This document shows positions 25,949-37,700 of a stretch of DNA of 64,000 nucleotides, piece after piece. The notes below the pieces were generated by a model that worked only from the letters and a program-made list of their open reading frames with translations, did not search any database and had not been told where the DNA came from. This stretch comes from Dermacentor variabilis (taxonomy: Eukaryota > Arthropoda > Arachnida > Ixodida > Ixodidae): positions 123,437,105 to 123,501,104 of the forward strand of contig NC_134572.1 in assembly GCF_050947875.1 (NCBI RefSeq). Reading direction: 5' to 3'. Position 1 is the first letter of the stretch. Each line of letters starts with the position of its first letter. The translations under genes and the position numbers were made by a program.

Positions 25949-26005
<57 letters not shown>
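25948..26005. repeat. (AT)n microsatellite
   Basis: About 28 AT units just downstream of the Ig2 second-half exon. Confidence 0.95.
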
Positions 26006-26008
<3 letters not shown>

Positions 26009-26541
26009 AGAAGCTAACAAACAAAAATGCACATGAATAAAAAGACAATTGGCCGCAGGTGGGAAACCATTCTATGTCATTGCATTACGCGTGCGATGCT
26101 CTTACCAAAAATTAAAAAAAAAATAGAGAAGGAAGGTCGCCTTCTTACACAGCGTTCGCCGCCAGCGTTTCCAGGAAAACATTACGTTTACATAAGCTGC
26201 ACTTGCTAGGAAGCGTAAGAAGCAGTCACGGATCCTTGAATGCTATTGCATTCCACTCTTAAAGGCGAAGCTTAGGCATGTTCCGACATTTTTCATCCGC
26301 TTTAATTTCCATTTATTTACCATTTCTTCATTTCCATAAGGGACTGCACTTAATTTCTCCTATGCTGTCCTTATATATATATATAGCCACAGCATTATAT
26401 GGCATCACAGTAGGAAGTGGAGGGGGAAGGGGCTACAGAGATGACAATGCAAGTATATTTGCCGATGAACAATTCAAGGTAAAATGCCACGCTACGCGTC
26501 GCAGTTTAAAATCTACTGACAGATGAGCAACAGCGTAATAG

Positions 26542-26569
26542 TAGTTGCTTCGTAACTACGAAGCAACTA
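26542..26569. repeat. Perfect 12-bp hairpin
   Basis: TAGTTGCTTCGT pairs with ACGAAGCAACTA across the 4-base loop AACT. It is not followed by a T run, so it is not a simple terminator. Confidence 0.75.
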
Positions 26570-28315
26570 TCAACACCAGTGCAAGGTGTGATCAAAATAA
26601 AAGTAAGGAATTGCACGTTCAAGGATATAAATCACGCTTAGCCCACAGATGTTAAAATCAACGCGAACAATTTCACTTAGTCTTAATTTATCATCGCACG
26701 CTATGCGAAAAATAAAAACGGCGTGTAAGTTAAACGTACATAAAATATACTATGAGCGTAATCACACAGGGTTTGCGCACACCTGGGGCGCTATAACGTA
26801 AAGCTATTCCAAACTTTTCTATTCCAATTCTGCAATCAGCCCTACGCGATTGGTCAAAAATTTTTGGAGCCACCGTCCATACGCATACGACGTAACGAAA
26901 AACGCGAAGACGCCCCATGTAATGTGATATGCGCACGCTGATTATGTATGATGAGACCAAACGAAAGAAAAATAATAATTTCTGATTCGGCACCTTTCTC
27001 GCCATTAGCGAAAAAGGCATTGTTTCACCCATTGCTATTGATCAAATTTTTTCGGGCTGCACCCACTTTGCCTGTCTGTCACGCTACGTCACAAAACCGC
27101 GAAACCTCACCGCGTCAAAGGGACGTGTACGCGTTAAAGACGCATTAATATGCCGAACAAAATTGAAAGTTTTTCTGATTAGTGCCCCGTTCCGGAAGGA
27201 ATAGAAGATGGCTGTCGGCCGATTGCTGTGGAACTGGCTAATCGGAGCTGCCGGGCAGTATATATTTATTTACGTATAATAAAATATTTTACATGGCCGT
27301 ATAACATTTTCAAGATTTTTCAGCGCGTAGACGGCATTGCTCTGTCAACTCTACTTTGCTGAGTATCCGTATTAGCGGCATTTTTAACCTTCCGTTACAC
27401 GTCTCCGCGATTTTCGACTTGCCAGCGCAAACTAAGTATGGAGAAGCGGACTAATCGCAGACGCCAGCACCACCTTCATCATCCAGTTATCTACTTTCAC
27501 TATGCTGGCTCAGCCACGTCGAAACTCTTTCCACTTCAGCGTACTCCTTTCCTCTTCTCAGCCAGTTAGATAAGAAAAACTGCTCAATTAGGCAATGCTA
27601 TTCGCTTTGAAAGCAGAAGAAAGTGACATCCTATAAACGAAAGGGCATTTGATTGGGCTTTTCAAACAACGCTGCTGATTACCACTCGATGCTTGCGTCG
27701 GTGATTACGTAAATTTAACGTCAGGAGATTTGAATAAAACAGATTGGAATAGTCTTACGCTATAGGGCCTTTGGATAAACGAAAATGACACAATGCCATG
27801 ACTTAGTCGATGTTTAAACCAGTGGCAGAAAATATTTTGTGACTGTACATCGACATCAGTGTGCCAAACTAACTAGCTACCAAAGTCAGCGATCAAAATG
27901 GGCGTGTTGCAGATGACAGCGTTTAGGGAGAAAGGAAATCTACAGTATTTATCGAAAGTTTCGAAGCCTGCCGTGAAAGTGCGAAGATCAGCGATGCCCC
28001 GCATTGTCCACCTGGAGCCTCTGAAGATCTAGAATGCGAGGTGTAATATTCATGTCTTTTGGCAGCAAGTTATGCTTGTTGGTGAACCCAGTGCTCTTAC
28101 GGAGGGCAGGAGTGTTCACGAGCGCTATAGCTTAGAAATTTGTGAGGAGTGCTGTAGACAGAGGATACATGGTTGGGGATGACCGTATGGGAAGTTCCTT
28201 ACTTGTGTGCAGTGTACTAGTCCTGCTAATTGCTAGTGAATTATTGTGAATCTTTAAATTGCTAACAATTTTCGTTTCTATTTCTCTTTTTCTGTTTTAT
28301 TGCTTGTTCGGGAAG

Positions 28316-28433
28316 ATCTGAAAGTGAACGTGCCTCCACGGATCACAAATGTGCGATCTTCTGTGGTGGCTAATGAAGGCGACTCCGTGGAACTGCCTTG
28401 TGCAGCCCAAGGCTACCCTCCGCCCAAATACCT
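28316..28433 (+). CDS. Dscam: Dscam exon encoding first half of Ig domain 3
   Basis: The acceptor is TCGGGAAG at 28315 behind a long T-rich tract. With the G carried over from the Ig2 exon it gives DLKVNVPPRITNV, then NEGDSVELPCAAQGYPPPKYL. The first Ig3 cysteine is in ELPCAAQ. This is the position of the variable exon 6 cluster in fly Dscam1 (fly LMCPAQAYPVPFF). The donor CCT|GTGAGT at 28434 is near consensus and leaves phase 2, which the 34019 exon satisfies. It is shorter than the fly exon 6 variants and is present once. Confidence 0.87.
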
Positions 28434-28999
28434 GTGAGTACTTTCCATTTCACCTTTTTTTACGCCTAGAAAAGAAGTCCTTTTCAGCAAATATGGTATT
28501 AAAGCAATTCTCGCTTAAGCTGTCATGTAGTTGTAAACAATCTGATTCTACTTACAATCACGACAAAAAAAAAATTAGAGTAGCCTGCCCTGCTCGAGAG
28601 AAGCGACAGCCAGTCATGCGACTAATCTTCGCGGCAGTAAACGTCGCAATAAGCATTTGCGGTGACCGTCGCCATGGCATCGCTACCTACAAATAATTCC
28701 TATGACATGTAAACCATTCAACGCTTCTTTATCACTCCCCTGTTGAGGAAGCGCCGCAAAATATACGCAAAACGTACATTCTTACTCGTAGTACTTCATC
28801 CAATCAACACATGCTGATCAGCAGCCATCCGCCCCTTAATGCCTTTTTGCCGGTTCTCGTTAGATCGTCGAAGCTACAAGCAGTGGTTTCAGTTCAGTGG
28901 GTTCGGTCAGTCATTGTACGGTCAGTCACTCCCGGACATCGGCCGGTAATATCAAAGCCTCTCTGAAAGAACACTAGAACGTAGAAACTTCAATATCAC

Positions 29000-29650
29000 C
29001 TTGACCGGCTTCTAGCTTGACCACCGCATAGACCGCCCATCACTCCGGGATTGCCTGCTTCGAAAGCGCCCGGTCGTCGATATGGCTTAGCGCGGTCGCT
29101 AGCGACAACCTGTGTGCGCTGTAGCGAGGGCACCGGCACGGGACATGTTCGACAGTTTTCCTGCTGCCGCGGTTGTCACAAGTAGCATTGTTGTTCATTC
29201 CGACACTCAAATCAAAGAACTTGGGGAAAGCTACGCCAACTCAGTGTCGAAAAAGTACTGTTGTCTCGGTTCGGAATTGTTCGGATGGGGAACCAAGCCG
29301 AAGGTGACAGACACTTGTATGCCGGAAATTCGGCGTGTCTTATAAAAAGTGTGTGGCGCCATTCTAAAGCACGCGAAGTTTCTCTGTGGCATCTGCTTTT
29401 GACAGCGGCATGGATCTTCTTCGTGAGCAGATCGAGCAGCTTCATCGGCGTCCTGGCTGCTCACTGTGGCACAGCGGCTTGGGCGCCACTTAAAGGTGAC
29501 CGCGCGTCCTTTATCGGTGAAGTGGTGAAGGAGCAGCACTGCCGTAATGTTGCACCATGTTATACGGGAGCTGCAGAAAATTTCTATAGCAGTGGACAGC
29601 GTCAGAGAATGTAAGCAAGATGGTTTAGCTTTCCCCCCGATGTCAACGAC
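29000..29650 (-). pseudogene. Decayed LINE 3' fragment (RNase H and C-terminal zinc motif)
   Basis: Read on the - strand, the segment first shows an RNase H remnant (DKGRAVTFKWRPSR, then DADEAARSAHE). This parallels EKGHHVTFQWLPSH and DADKAARTALE of the LINE at 10 kb. A Cys-motif remnant follows at about 29200-29120 (CDNRGSRKTVEHVPCRCP), close to the CNACLCEETLEHILCDC arrangement of that element, then a DDRALSK stretch. Frames shift and the first catalytic blocks are lost. It is an old, 5'-truncated relative lying antisense in a Dscam intron. Confidence 0.65.
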
Positions 29651-30469
29651 AATGACGCCCATGACGCCGACGCCCTTGGGATCTCGACATGAACAACTAT
29701 CGGCTCACAATCCTGGCGGGCGAGCACTCCCACCTTTCTGTAGTGTCATGAGGTCATGAGGACTTGTTTGCTGTCCATAGTCTTGTCGAGACAACCATGC
29801 GCACTGGTTGTGATGTGTATAGCTGTTGTCGCTGATGTTTTTTTCTCGCATCCAGTATACTGCGGAAGCATCTTGACGCCCTGTTTTATAGGAGGTAAGC
29901 ACGGAGAAGACGTGTGATAAAAATGCATTCATGGAACGAAACATCTGATGAGCATCACATTCTTGCGACTCGATCCGCGTACGGAGTATGCCAACTATTT
30001 GTTTTTCTCTTGTGCCTGTTTGTCAAAATACAAAAAAATATAGTCTTTCATTCCTCGGGTTCGTGTTTCTATTCGTGTGGCAGTTATTACAAAATTCCTG
30101 ACAAAGTCCGGACATTTTCCTGAGACACCGCGGTTTCGGAGAGCATGCGTGACTCGGAAAGCAAGGCGCTCGTGCGGCGTCTCATATGCGCCGTACCTAA
30201 GATTCCGAGCTGGTGAGGAAAGGGCAAAAAAAAAAAAGTTTTCATGCGGCCCCAGCAAAAGAGGAAGCAAAAAAAAAATGACGGTAGGATAGTACCGCCT
30301 CTCCTGGCAGTTGCAAGAATACAAAATACCGAAACAAAAAGGCTAGACAGAACGGACTGCCTCACACGCGTACCGACAGGATAAGAAGCCAGACCCAACG
30401 AGAAACCGAGACCGCTACGTAGTGTGGCGTAAGAGAAGAAATAAAAAAAAGAAAAGGAGGAAGCGACGT

Positions 30470-30950
30470 GGATGTCGCAAGCCAGCTGCAGGCTCAAGCC
30501 GCAGAGAATGACCGCTGGTCGAAAAGAAGACCTCGCGGGGGCCGAAACACGCCTTTTCGGCGAGGGAAGATGGGATAGGAAAGGAGGACCGGAGGAAACG
30601 GGGGAAGGGGTGTCGTCTCGCGTATTTTCCCAGTCTTCCCCCGCTTTGCTGCAGGCCTGCGCTGCTCCAGCGCAGACTCTTGATGGATGAAGACAGAGAG
30701 CCTCTTCACATCGTCTCGCGCGCGCGGCGTCCTCTTCGCGGCGAAGGATCGCGGCCGCTGGGCTGCCCTTTCGGGGGACGCCGCGCGCATATATAACATG
30801 TCGCGTCGCGCCGGTCAATATCCATGTAACCCTCCGGCGCTCTCGCGTTGCTTTCCGCGCGCACTTCACGTGCATGTCGTTTCGCGATAATCTGGCGCCG
30901 GAGTGGAAGCTACGGAGCACGCTCGTACGCTCGAGACCTCGCTCTATACA
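30470..30950. promoter_or_regulatory. CpG-dense intronic island with TATA-like box
   Basis: Many CGCG and GCGCGC words occur here, unlike the AT-rich flanks, and CATATATAACATG is at about 30787-30799. This could be an internal promoter for a shortened transcript or just a GC-rich repeat. Evidence is compositional only. Confidence 0.25.
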
Positions 30951-31145
30951 CTATGTTTAAATGCATGCTCAATACTCGGTGCGGGGACTTAGGAGAAGAC
31001 TTTCTGTCCGGGCACAAGCAGCGATCGTACGCGTTGGCACAGTCGTACTACTGATTGGCTGACGTCAGATTTACCTTCCGTCAAAGTTCCGGGTAAAAAT
31101 AGGCTCCTGATCATCATTACCATTATCATTACTATTACTATTATT

Positions 31146-31153
31146 GTTACTAT

Positions 31154-31215
<62 letters not shown>
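31146..31215. repeat. (AGT)n microsatellite
   Basis: About 24 trinucleotide units, preceded by mixed ATT/ACT units from about 31115. Confidence 0.95.
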
Positions 31216-31240
31216 AACTTCCAGGTTATCATCAAATGTG

Positions 31241-31272
31241 TGATAGTAAGGACCCACAGGTCCTTACTATCA
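31241..31272. repeat. Perfect 14-bp hairpin
   Basis: TGATAGTAAGGACC pairs with GGTCCTTACTATCA across the loop CACA, directly after the (AGT)n tract. Confidence 0.85.
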
Positions 31273-33690
31273 GGACAAGCTCGCCATGGAAAATAAACTG
31301 AGGATCAGTTAAGGTGCCGGTAAAGCACGGACAAGTCTGAAGAATAAATGTAAGGATTTTTATGTCGCAACTGAAGATGAAGAACGCAACAAACAGCCGC
31401 AAGGTGGAGGCCTTATGGAAGCTGCTTAAGAATTTCAGTGTATCGTGACTAACGTGCTCAAATATTCAACACACTTGAACGTGTACTGTTTGACAAGTTG
31501 GTTTGTCAAGTCATGCAAACGGCGGCAGAGAACACGAAGGGCAAAAGACGACAAGACAGTCACACGACACGCTAACAACTGAAACCTTATTTCTTAATCA
31601 CGCACAATAAATGCTGGTTACAAGGTAGCAACTGTTGTTACGAAATGAAGGGAATGCTACTACGTGAATGCTACGGCGTGCAAAATGTACCCAGCACAGG
31701 ACCGGTTATGAAGACACGAAGAGAAGAAACAAAGTAAGCATTGGGAATGAATGTGGCAACAAAAAAGGAGGTACTGGCGGCTTTTTTTTCTTTTTCAATA
31801 TATTTTTTTTTCGTTTTGACGTGCGGACAAGGACAAAAGTATAGATATCATGTATATAATAATATAAAAAATACATATATATAGAAACGGCTACTGGAAG
31901 TCGTTGTTTTACTTCTCATGTCCTAATCAAGTAAGCGCAAGCAATGCCATGCACTCTGTTGCACGCTTTGAAAGGTAGTACGGAAGCTAATAAAATAAAA
32001 AAACGTAGTTCTCGTAGAAAGACAGGAAACATTAGAATACGATTATGCGTGTGCACTCACACCTGCAGTGGAACAACGAATGCGTCTGGTCGAACGAAAA
32101 AGAGATGTAATTTTTTTTTTCACAAAGTCAGCTATCGCAGCATTTCAAGCAGCGAGCATTGGCCACACTGCGGCATCTTACGCGGCAGCTCTTTCTCGTA
32201 TTTGAATATACCGGAGCAGCTTAGCAACAAACATGGGGAAGTCGTGTTAGCACATCTAATTGCCGGTTTTCTGGCGTTACGTCTGTTGGGAAATAATACG
32301 CGCCATTGGCGGCAACGCTCCAGTCACCGCAATGCCGAATGCCAAACTCCAAGCTAGAGTGCATCCAGCGTACTTTGAGACGGCAGAAGCCGACACCTTA
32401 TGCTCCGCATTCCTGCACGATCCCCCCGCATCGCCCTTTCATCCTCGTGCCACGCTGCGCACTTTTCCTGCTTCTACTTTCTCCTCCGGTTTCGTTCTGT
32501 TCTCTTCGCGCGAATGCCTTCTGATCCTGATCCTTCAGCACACTCACCCAGCGCACACCACAGCAGACCACAATACGGCCTACGGACGCGCCGACACGTT
32601 CCCCATCTTCCCTACAAAGGGCTCGACTTTCGCGCCGCGGTCTCAGCCCCGAACAAAATAGCCTCGGCCAGCGGCGCGTCCTCCGAGGAGCTGCCGTTGT
32701 CAGCTCGGCTTGACTGCGGTTTGGGTCGATTGACTTTGAAATAGGTTTTCGGGATCGCACTCGGGAATCCGTCCCAACGAAGCGGCTGCCGAAAGTAAGA
32801 CGCTGCGCGGAGGAAAAAGTAAAGAGAATGCGGGAGGGCTTTAACGGTGCACGCTATCGAATTTGCAATGTGAATCGCTTAGCGGGGCGACTGTCCCGCC
32901 GGGTAGGTTACTGCGGCCTTTGGAAATTCCGGCCAGCGTAAACGAAACGCCGTGGATAGAAAATAAAACAGGAACAGTGGGAGAGAATTGCGGAGCAGGG
33001 GCTGTAGGGACGCCAGGGAACTGAGAAGGGTCTTAACTGCAGCAGTTCGGCACCGTGAAGCAGGCTATGGAGTTCGGTGGCGTCGCCTTAGGCCCGGGGT
33101 GTAAAAGCAGGCAGCTTGCCAAATGAATGAAAGAAGCCAAGAATTTGTCAACCTCCAAGCAAAAAAAAACCCGGTTTTGCCGTTCTTTTATTTTCAGGTT
33201 TGCATCACGTCTAACGCTCAATGATTAACGCTGACGAGTTCACTTGACCTTTAGTGCAAGCATAATTAATACCCGTTATCGTGAATGATAGCAGTCGGGG
33301 CGTAACTGTAGTGAAGGATGTTTGTGACCTATACGCGTATCCGGAGGTTAAGTGCACACATGACATTATTCTTCATTTCAGTTCCGCATCTGTTCATAGG
33401 GGCCGTCTATCATAATAGCGCCACCTGTTACACTAGTGGGAGAAAGAGTGGAAAGTGAACTTGTAAGAGCCTCTCATTTTTCATGTTACAAGCAGAGTGC
33501 TTGGCAACTTGGTCGACCACCAGACAATCGTCACTGTTTAGTAACTCTCGAGCACTGCTATGGGACACCGATGTCGTCATCGATGCGGCAGCGTGAGCAA
33601 CAATGACTGAAGGAGTTCTCCGTTTAATGCAAAAAAGTGTATGCGTGTAAAGCATGTGAAGCCAGCCGCGTAGTAGAGAAAGAATGGGAG

Positions 33691-33809
<119 letters not shown>

Positions 33810-34018
33810 GTGGATCCACGTCCTGCCCTTCGCTCCTCGGAGAGGCAGGACGTTTGTCGGGGAACCGCTGAACAACTCTTTGCAACTTGGTGAACGCGGT
33901 TTAAATCAGGGATCTGTCTGGGACCTGAAAGAGGCCCGACGTAGCGCATTTCTCTCGCGTTTTCCACTAAATCGCCACTGAACGTTTTTTTTTTTTTTTC
34001 TCCTTTGCCTGCGTGCAG

Positions 34019-34209
34019 GTGGGAGAGACTGACGACGGCCGACAACACCAGCCCGCACCATCCCGTCGTCGTGGGAAGTTCGAGGCACGAACCCTCCGAA
34101 GGGTCGCTGTTGATCCGCAAGGTGGAAGCGCACGATGCCGGCAAATACCTGTGCCTGGTCACCAACGCGGTGGGCGAGGAGCGGGCCACCATCACGCTCG
34201 ACGTGCGAT
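34019..34209 (+). CDS. Dscam: Dscam exon encoding second half of Ig domain 3
   Basis: The acceptor GCGTGCAG at 34018 follows a T18-rich pyrimidine tract. Joined in phase 2 to the previous exon it gives [12 protein letters not shown], supplying the Ig3 core Trp, then [19 protein letters not shown] and [18 protein letters not shown]. The DAGKYLC motif with the second cysteine is the canonical Ig F-strand. Fly Dscam1 has SGTLIIKDAV, DSGKYLCVVNNSVGGES at the same place. The donor is CGAT|GTGAGC at 34210, phase 1. The next exon (Ig4) was not found in the remaining 29.8 kb, so it presumably lies beyond the window. Confidence 0.92.
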
Positions 34210-34792
34210 GTGAGCGCGCTTCTTCGAACCTCACTTGCTGTTTCAGAGCGGCTACGGCTTTCGTCGGCTCGTTCGCCCATTGGTCGGGCCTTTCAACGCC
34301 GCTACGAATGCGCACGATGCAAAGGGCACGCGATATTGCTCTTCGAGACGCGGGATCTCTAGCGCTCGCCGACAAGTGACCGCTTGAGATGTGCTGGTTA
34401 GACTGCTCCGCTTTCTACCGGATTGCAAGCGCTACTCGCTGCGAAAAAAATACAAACCTGCAAGTGCATCATTCCTTTAATCGAGTGAATAGTTTTGTGG
34501 AAGCGTTCGCCTGTTCACTTACACTTACAGTCAACGTCAATGATTTCGTGCGCAACTTTTCCTCTTCTTATTTTGTTTTATTCTTTTGTTTCGGTACGTG
34601 CACGGCAAAAAGAAAATTGAAATGTGCCTCAAAATAGAACAGTGTGCTACTTCTCCAGGACGACATGAACCGAACATCAGAGAAGAGGAGGAGGAAAAAC
34701 TTTATTTGCTCTAATTGGTTAGAAATTAGCGGTGGCAGATGCGGTCGGCCGTCTTCACGGTCTTCTTCCCCATCTGCGCAGGGTCGACGTCC

Positions 34793-37700
34793 CTATTCCA
34801 GGGCACCACTGAGGGTGGCTACTCGGCGAGCGTGCCTTACTAGTCCATGCTGGACTTTCGGGTCGCTGCTGGAGAGCACCCTCTCCCACTGCTCCGCACT
34901 CGGGTCTTTTATTTGAAGGAATTGTTGATTCTGAACGCATTCCCATGTAATGTGATATAAGGTGGGCTTGGCGCCGCACCAGGGGCAAATGTCTCTATAC
35001 TGGGTGGGAAACATCTTGCTTAGTGTGTTTAGGTTTGGATATGTTCCTGTCTGCAGCCTCCTCCAAGAGGTTGCTTCATGCTGATTTAGGCTGTTGTGGG
35101 GTGGAGGGTATTTGATTCGGACCCCCTTATAGTAATTCAAAATGTCTGAGTAGCTTGGGTTGACTGGTATGGGTTCCTCAGGGTCGGTGCTTGTGGCCGC
35201 TCGGTTTGTGTGCTCTCGAGCTGCCTTGTCCGCCCTTAGGTTGTTGTTAGCCCTGCAGGAGCGGAGGATGTGAAGCGCTCTGCGTCCTATTCTGCCGTTC
35301 ATGTAATTCCGACACGTAGCTTGCGAGTCGGTGAGTATCGTTAAAGACCTTTCGGATCGGTAGCCCTCCACTGCCGCTAGAGCTACGGCTATTTCCTCAG
35401 CTTCCGTTACCGAGCAGTCCTTCATTGACGCGCTGCTGATCTCTTTGTAGTCCTGGCTTATTACTATCGCAGCTGTCTTTACTATGTTTGTGCCTCTTTG
35501 CTTGGCGTATACTGCAGCATCTGTGTATACTGTTGTGTTTTTTGTGGCCAGGTACTTTTCGACGTATTTCGCCCTTGCGTCCCTTCGCGCCGTGTGGAGG
35601 TTTGGGTCCATGTTTTTGGGTAGGGGGCTAACAGTGTATGTTTTCCGATATTCATCAGGAATCCCCTCCGTTCTTTGGGTTTCTTTGATTGATTCCGCGA
35701 AGCCTAGCCTTATTAGCAGTTCCCTTCCCGTTTTGGTCTGCTGGAGTCTCATGAGCTGTGCGATACTTTGGGCTTCTTTTAATTCTTCGAAGGTGTTGCT
35801 TAAACCAAGTGCCATTAGTTTCTCTGTCGATGTATTGTTCGGCAGGTGAAGTGCTGTTTTGTACGCTTTGCGTAAAATTGTGTCCGCTTCTTGTATTTCC
35901 TGTTTGGTGCAGTTGAAGTACGGGAGTGAGTATGCGACCCTGCTGACCACCAGGTTGCCAACCAGCTTAAGTGTGTCTCCTTCTTTCATCCCATATCTCT
36001 TTTGTGACACCCGCGTGATCATGCGTGTTATTTGGGTTGTTGACTGCTTAAGTGTTTTCAGCGTGTGGGTGCAGCGCTGGTTGGATTGCACCCACATTCC
36101 AAGGATCCTGATTTGTTGGCTTTCGGGTATCGGCTGCCCCTTTAGCCATATGTTAAGGCTTTCTTTGCTTTTCTTGCCCCGTGTAATTCTCAGAAGCTCG
36201 GATTTCTCCGTGGAGCACTCAAGGCCTCTTTCCCCGACGTATTCTTCCACGCAAGTGGCTGCTTCTTGCAGATAGCTTTCTTTTTGGCACAGCGAGCCTT
36301 TAGTGGCCCAGATAGTGATGTCATCTGCATAAATGGCGTGTTTTATGCCTTCGATTTTGCTTAGTTTATGCCCTAGGCCAATCATAGCGATGTTAAAGAG
36401 TATCGGGGAAATTACTGAACCTTGGGGTGTCCCCTTGTTTGGTGTGGGGAATTTTTGTGATCGAATCTCTCCCAAACCTATTGTTGCTGTTCTATTGGAG
36501 AGGAAAGCTTTGACGTATCCGTGTACTTTCTTCCCGCAGTCTACGCTGTTAAGGCCCTCCAGGATTGCCGCGTGGCTTACGTTGTCAAAAGCTCCTTTCA
36601 TGTCTAGCGCCATTAAAATGTGTTCTCCGTTGTATGGTATGTTGCTGAGAACCTCATGTTTAATTTGGAGAAGGACATCCTGTGTCGAAAGCTTGGATCG
36701 GAAACCGAACATACTATGGGGGTATAGCTCGTTTTCCTCCATGCAATGTTGTAGTCTTTTTGTTACTATCCTCTCATATAATTTGCCTAAGCACGATGTC
36801 AGGGAGATTGGTCGTAAGTTTGTTACCTGTAGCTTTTTACCTGGTTTGGGAATCATTACAATCTCGGCGTGTTTCCATTCCTCTGGTACCGTTTCCGCAG
36901 CCCAGTGTTGGTTGAGGAAGGAGGTGAGTTGTTCCACCTGTTCGTCCCCTAGGTTTCGAATAAGTGAATTTCTGATTTTGTCCGCGCCCGCTGCTGTATT
37001 CTTTTTTACGCTTCTTATGGCCGCGTACACCTCTTCTTTTGTGATTGGCCTGTCCAGCAGCTCGTTTTCTTTCCCTTTGTATTGTTGTGTGTAGGACGCC
37101 GGGTGGTCATGTCCGAAACATTTGACTCTGACCTGCTCTAGCAGTTCCGAGTCCGGTCCCTCGAATTGGTGTACCAGGCGGTGTATGGCCTTATTGTTTT
37201 CAGATTTTGTTTTTGTTGGGTCCAGGAGCGCCTTGAGTATGTGCCATGTTTTTGCCGTGCTAAGCGTTCCGTTTAGGGACTCGCTAAACTGTTGCCAGTT
37301 TTGCCTAGTCAGCTGAGCCGCATACTCCTCCGCCTCCTTGGTTATCTCTGCGATTTTCTTTTTGAGCTTCCTGTTTAGCCTTTGTTTTTTCCATCTTTTA
37401 GTGAGCCCGCGTCTTGCCTCCCATAGCTTGAGTAGTCGCGAGTCCACCTCAGGTGTTTCCTCTGTTCTGTCTATTTCTTTGGTGTACTTGTCGAGCACCT
37501 CCCTGAGCTTGTTTCCCCAGCCTTCTAGCGACTCGATGTTTCCCTCTATAGTTTTGCATTCCTTCCTGAAGGCATTCCAATCTGTCACCTTGGTGGTGCC
37601 AATTTTGCGTTTTATTCTTCCGGTTGCCAATTGCGTTTTTAGGATGTAGTGATCGCTGCCCAGATTCTCCAGCAGGTTTTCCCATACCGCCTTGTCTGTT

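Larger units (their letters stand above)
25869..28315 (+). other. Dscam intron between Ig2 and Ig3
   Basis: A 2.4-kb intron. It holds an (AT)n tract at 25948-26005 and a perfect 12-bp inverted repeat with a 4-base loop at 26542-26569. No extra Ig3 half-exon is visible. Confidence 0.7.

Noticed and set aside
30087..30920. 277-codon - strand open frame in the Ig3 intron
   Set aside because: It lies across a CpG-dense block where stop codons are rare. The translation is low in recognisable motifs and contains a purine/pyrimidine-tract segment; no splice or homology support.
36333..37094. 253-codon + strand open frame
   Set aside because: It is the mirror of the intact LINE ORF2 on the other strand. 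It has no domain of its own and its length follows from the codon bias of the real gene.
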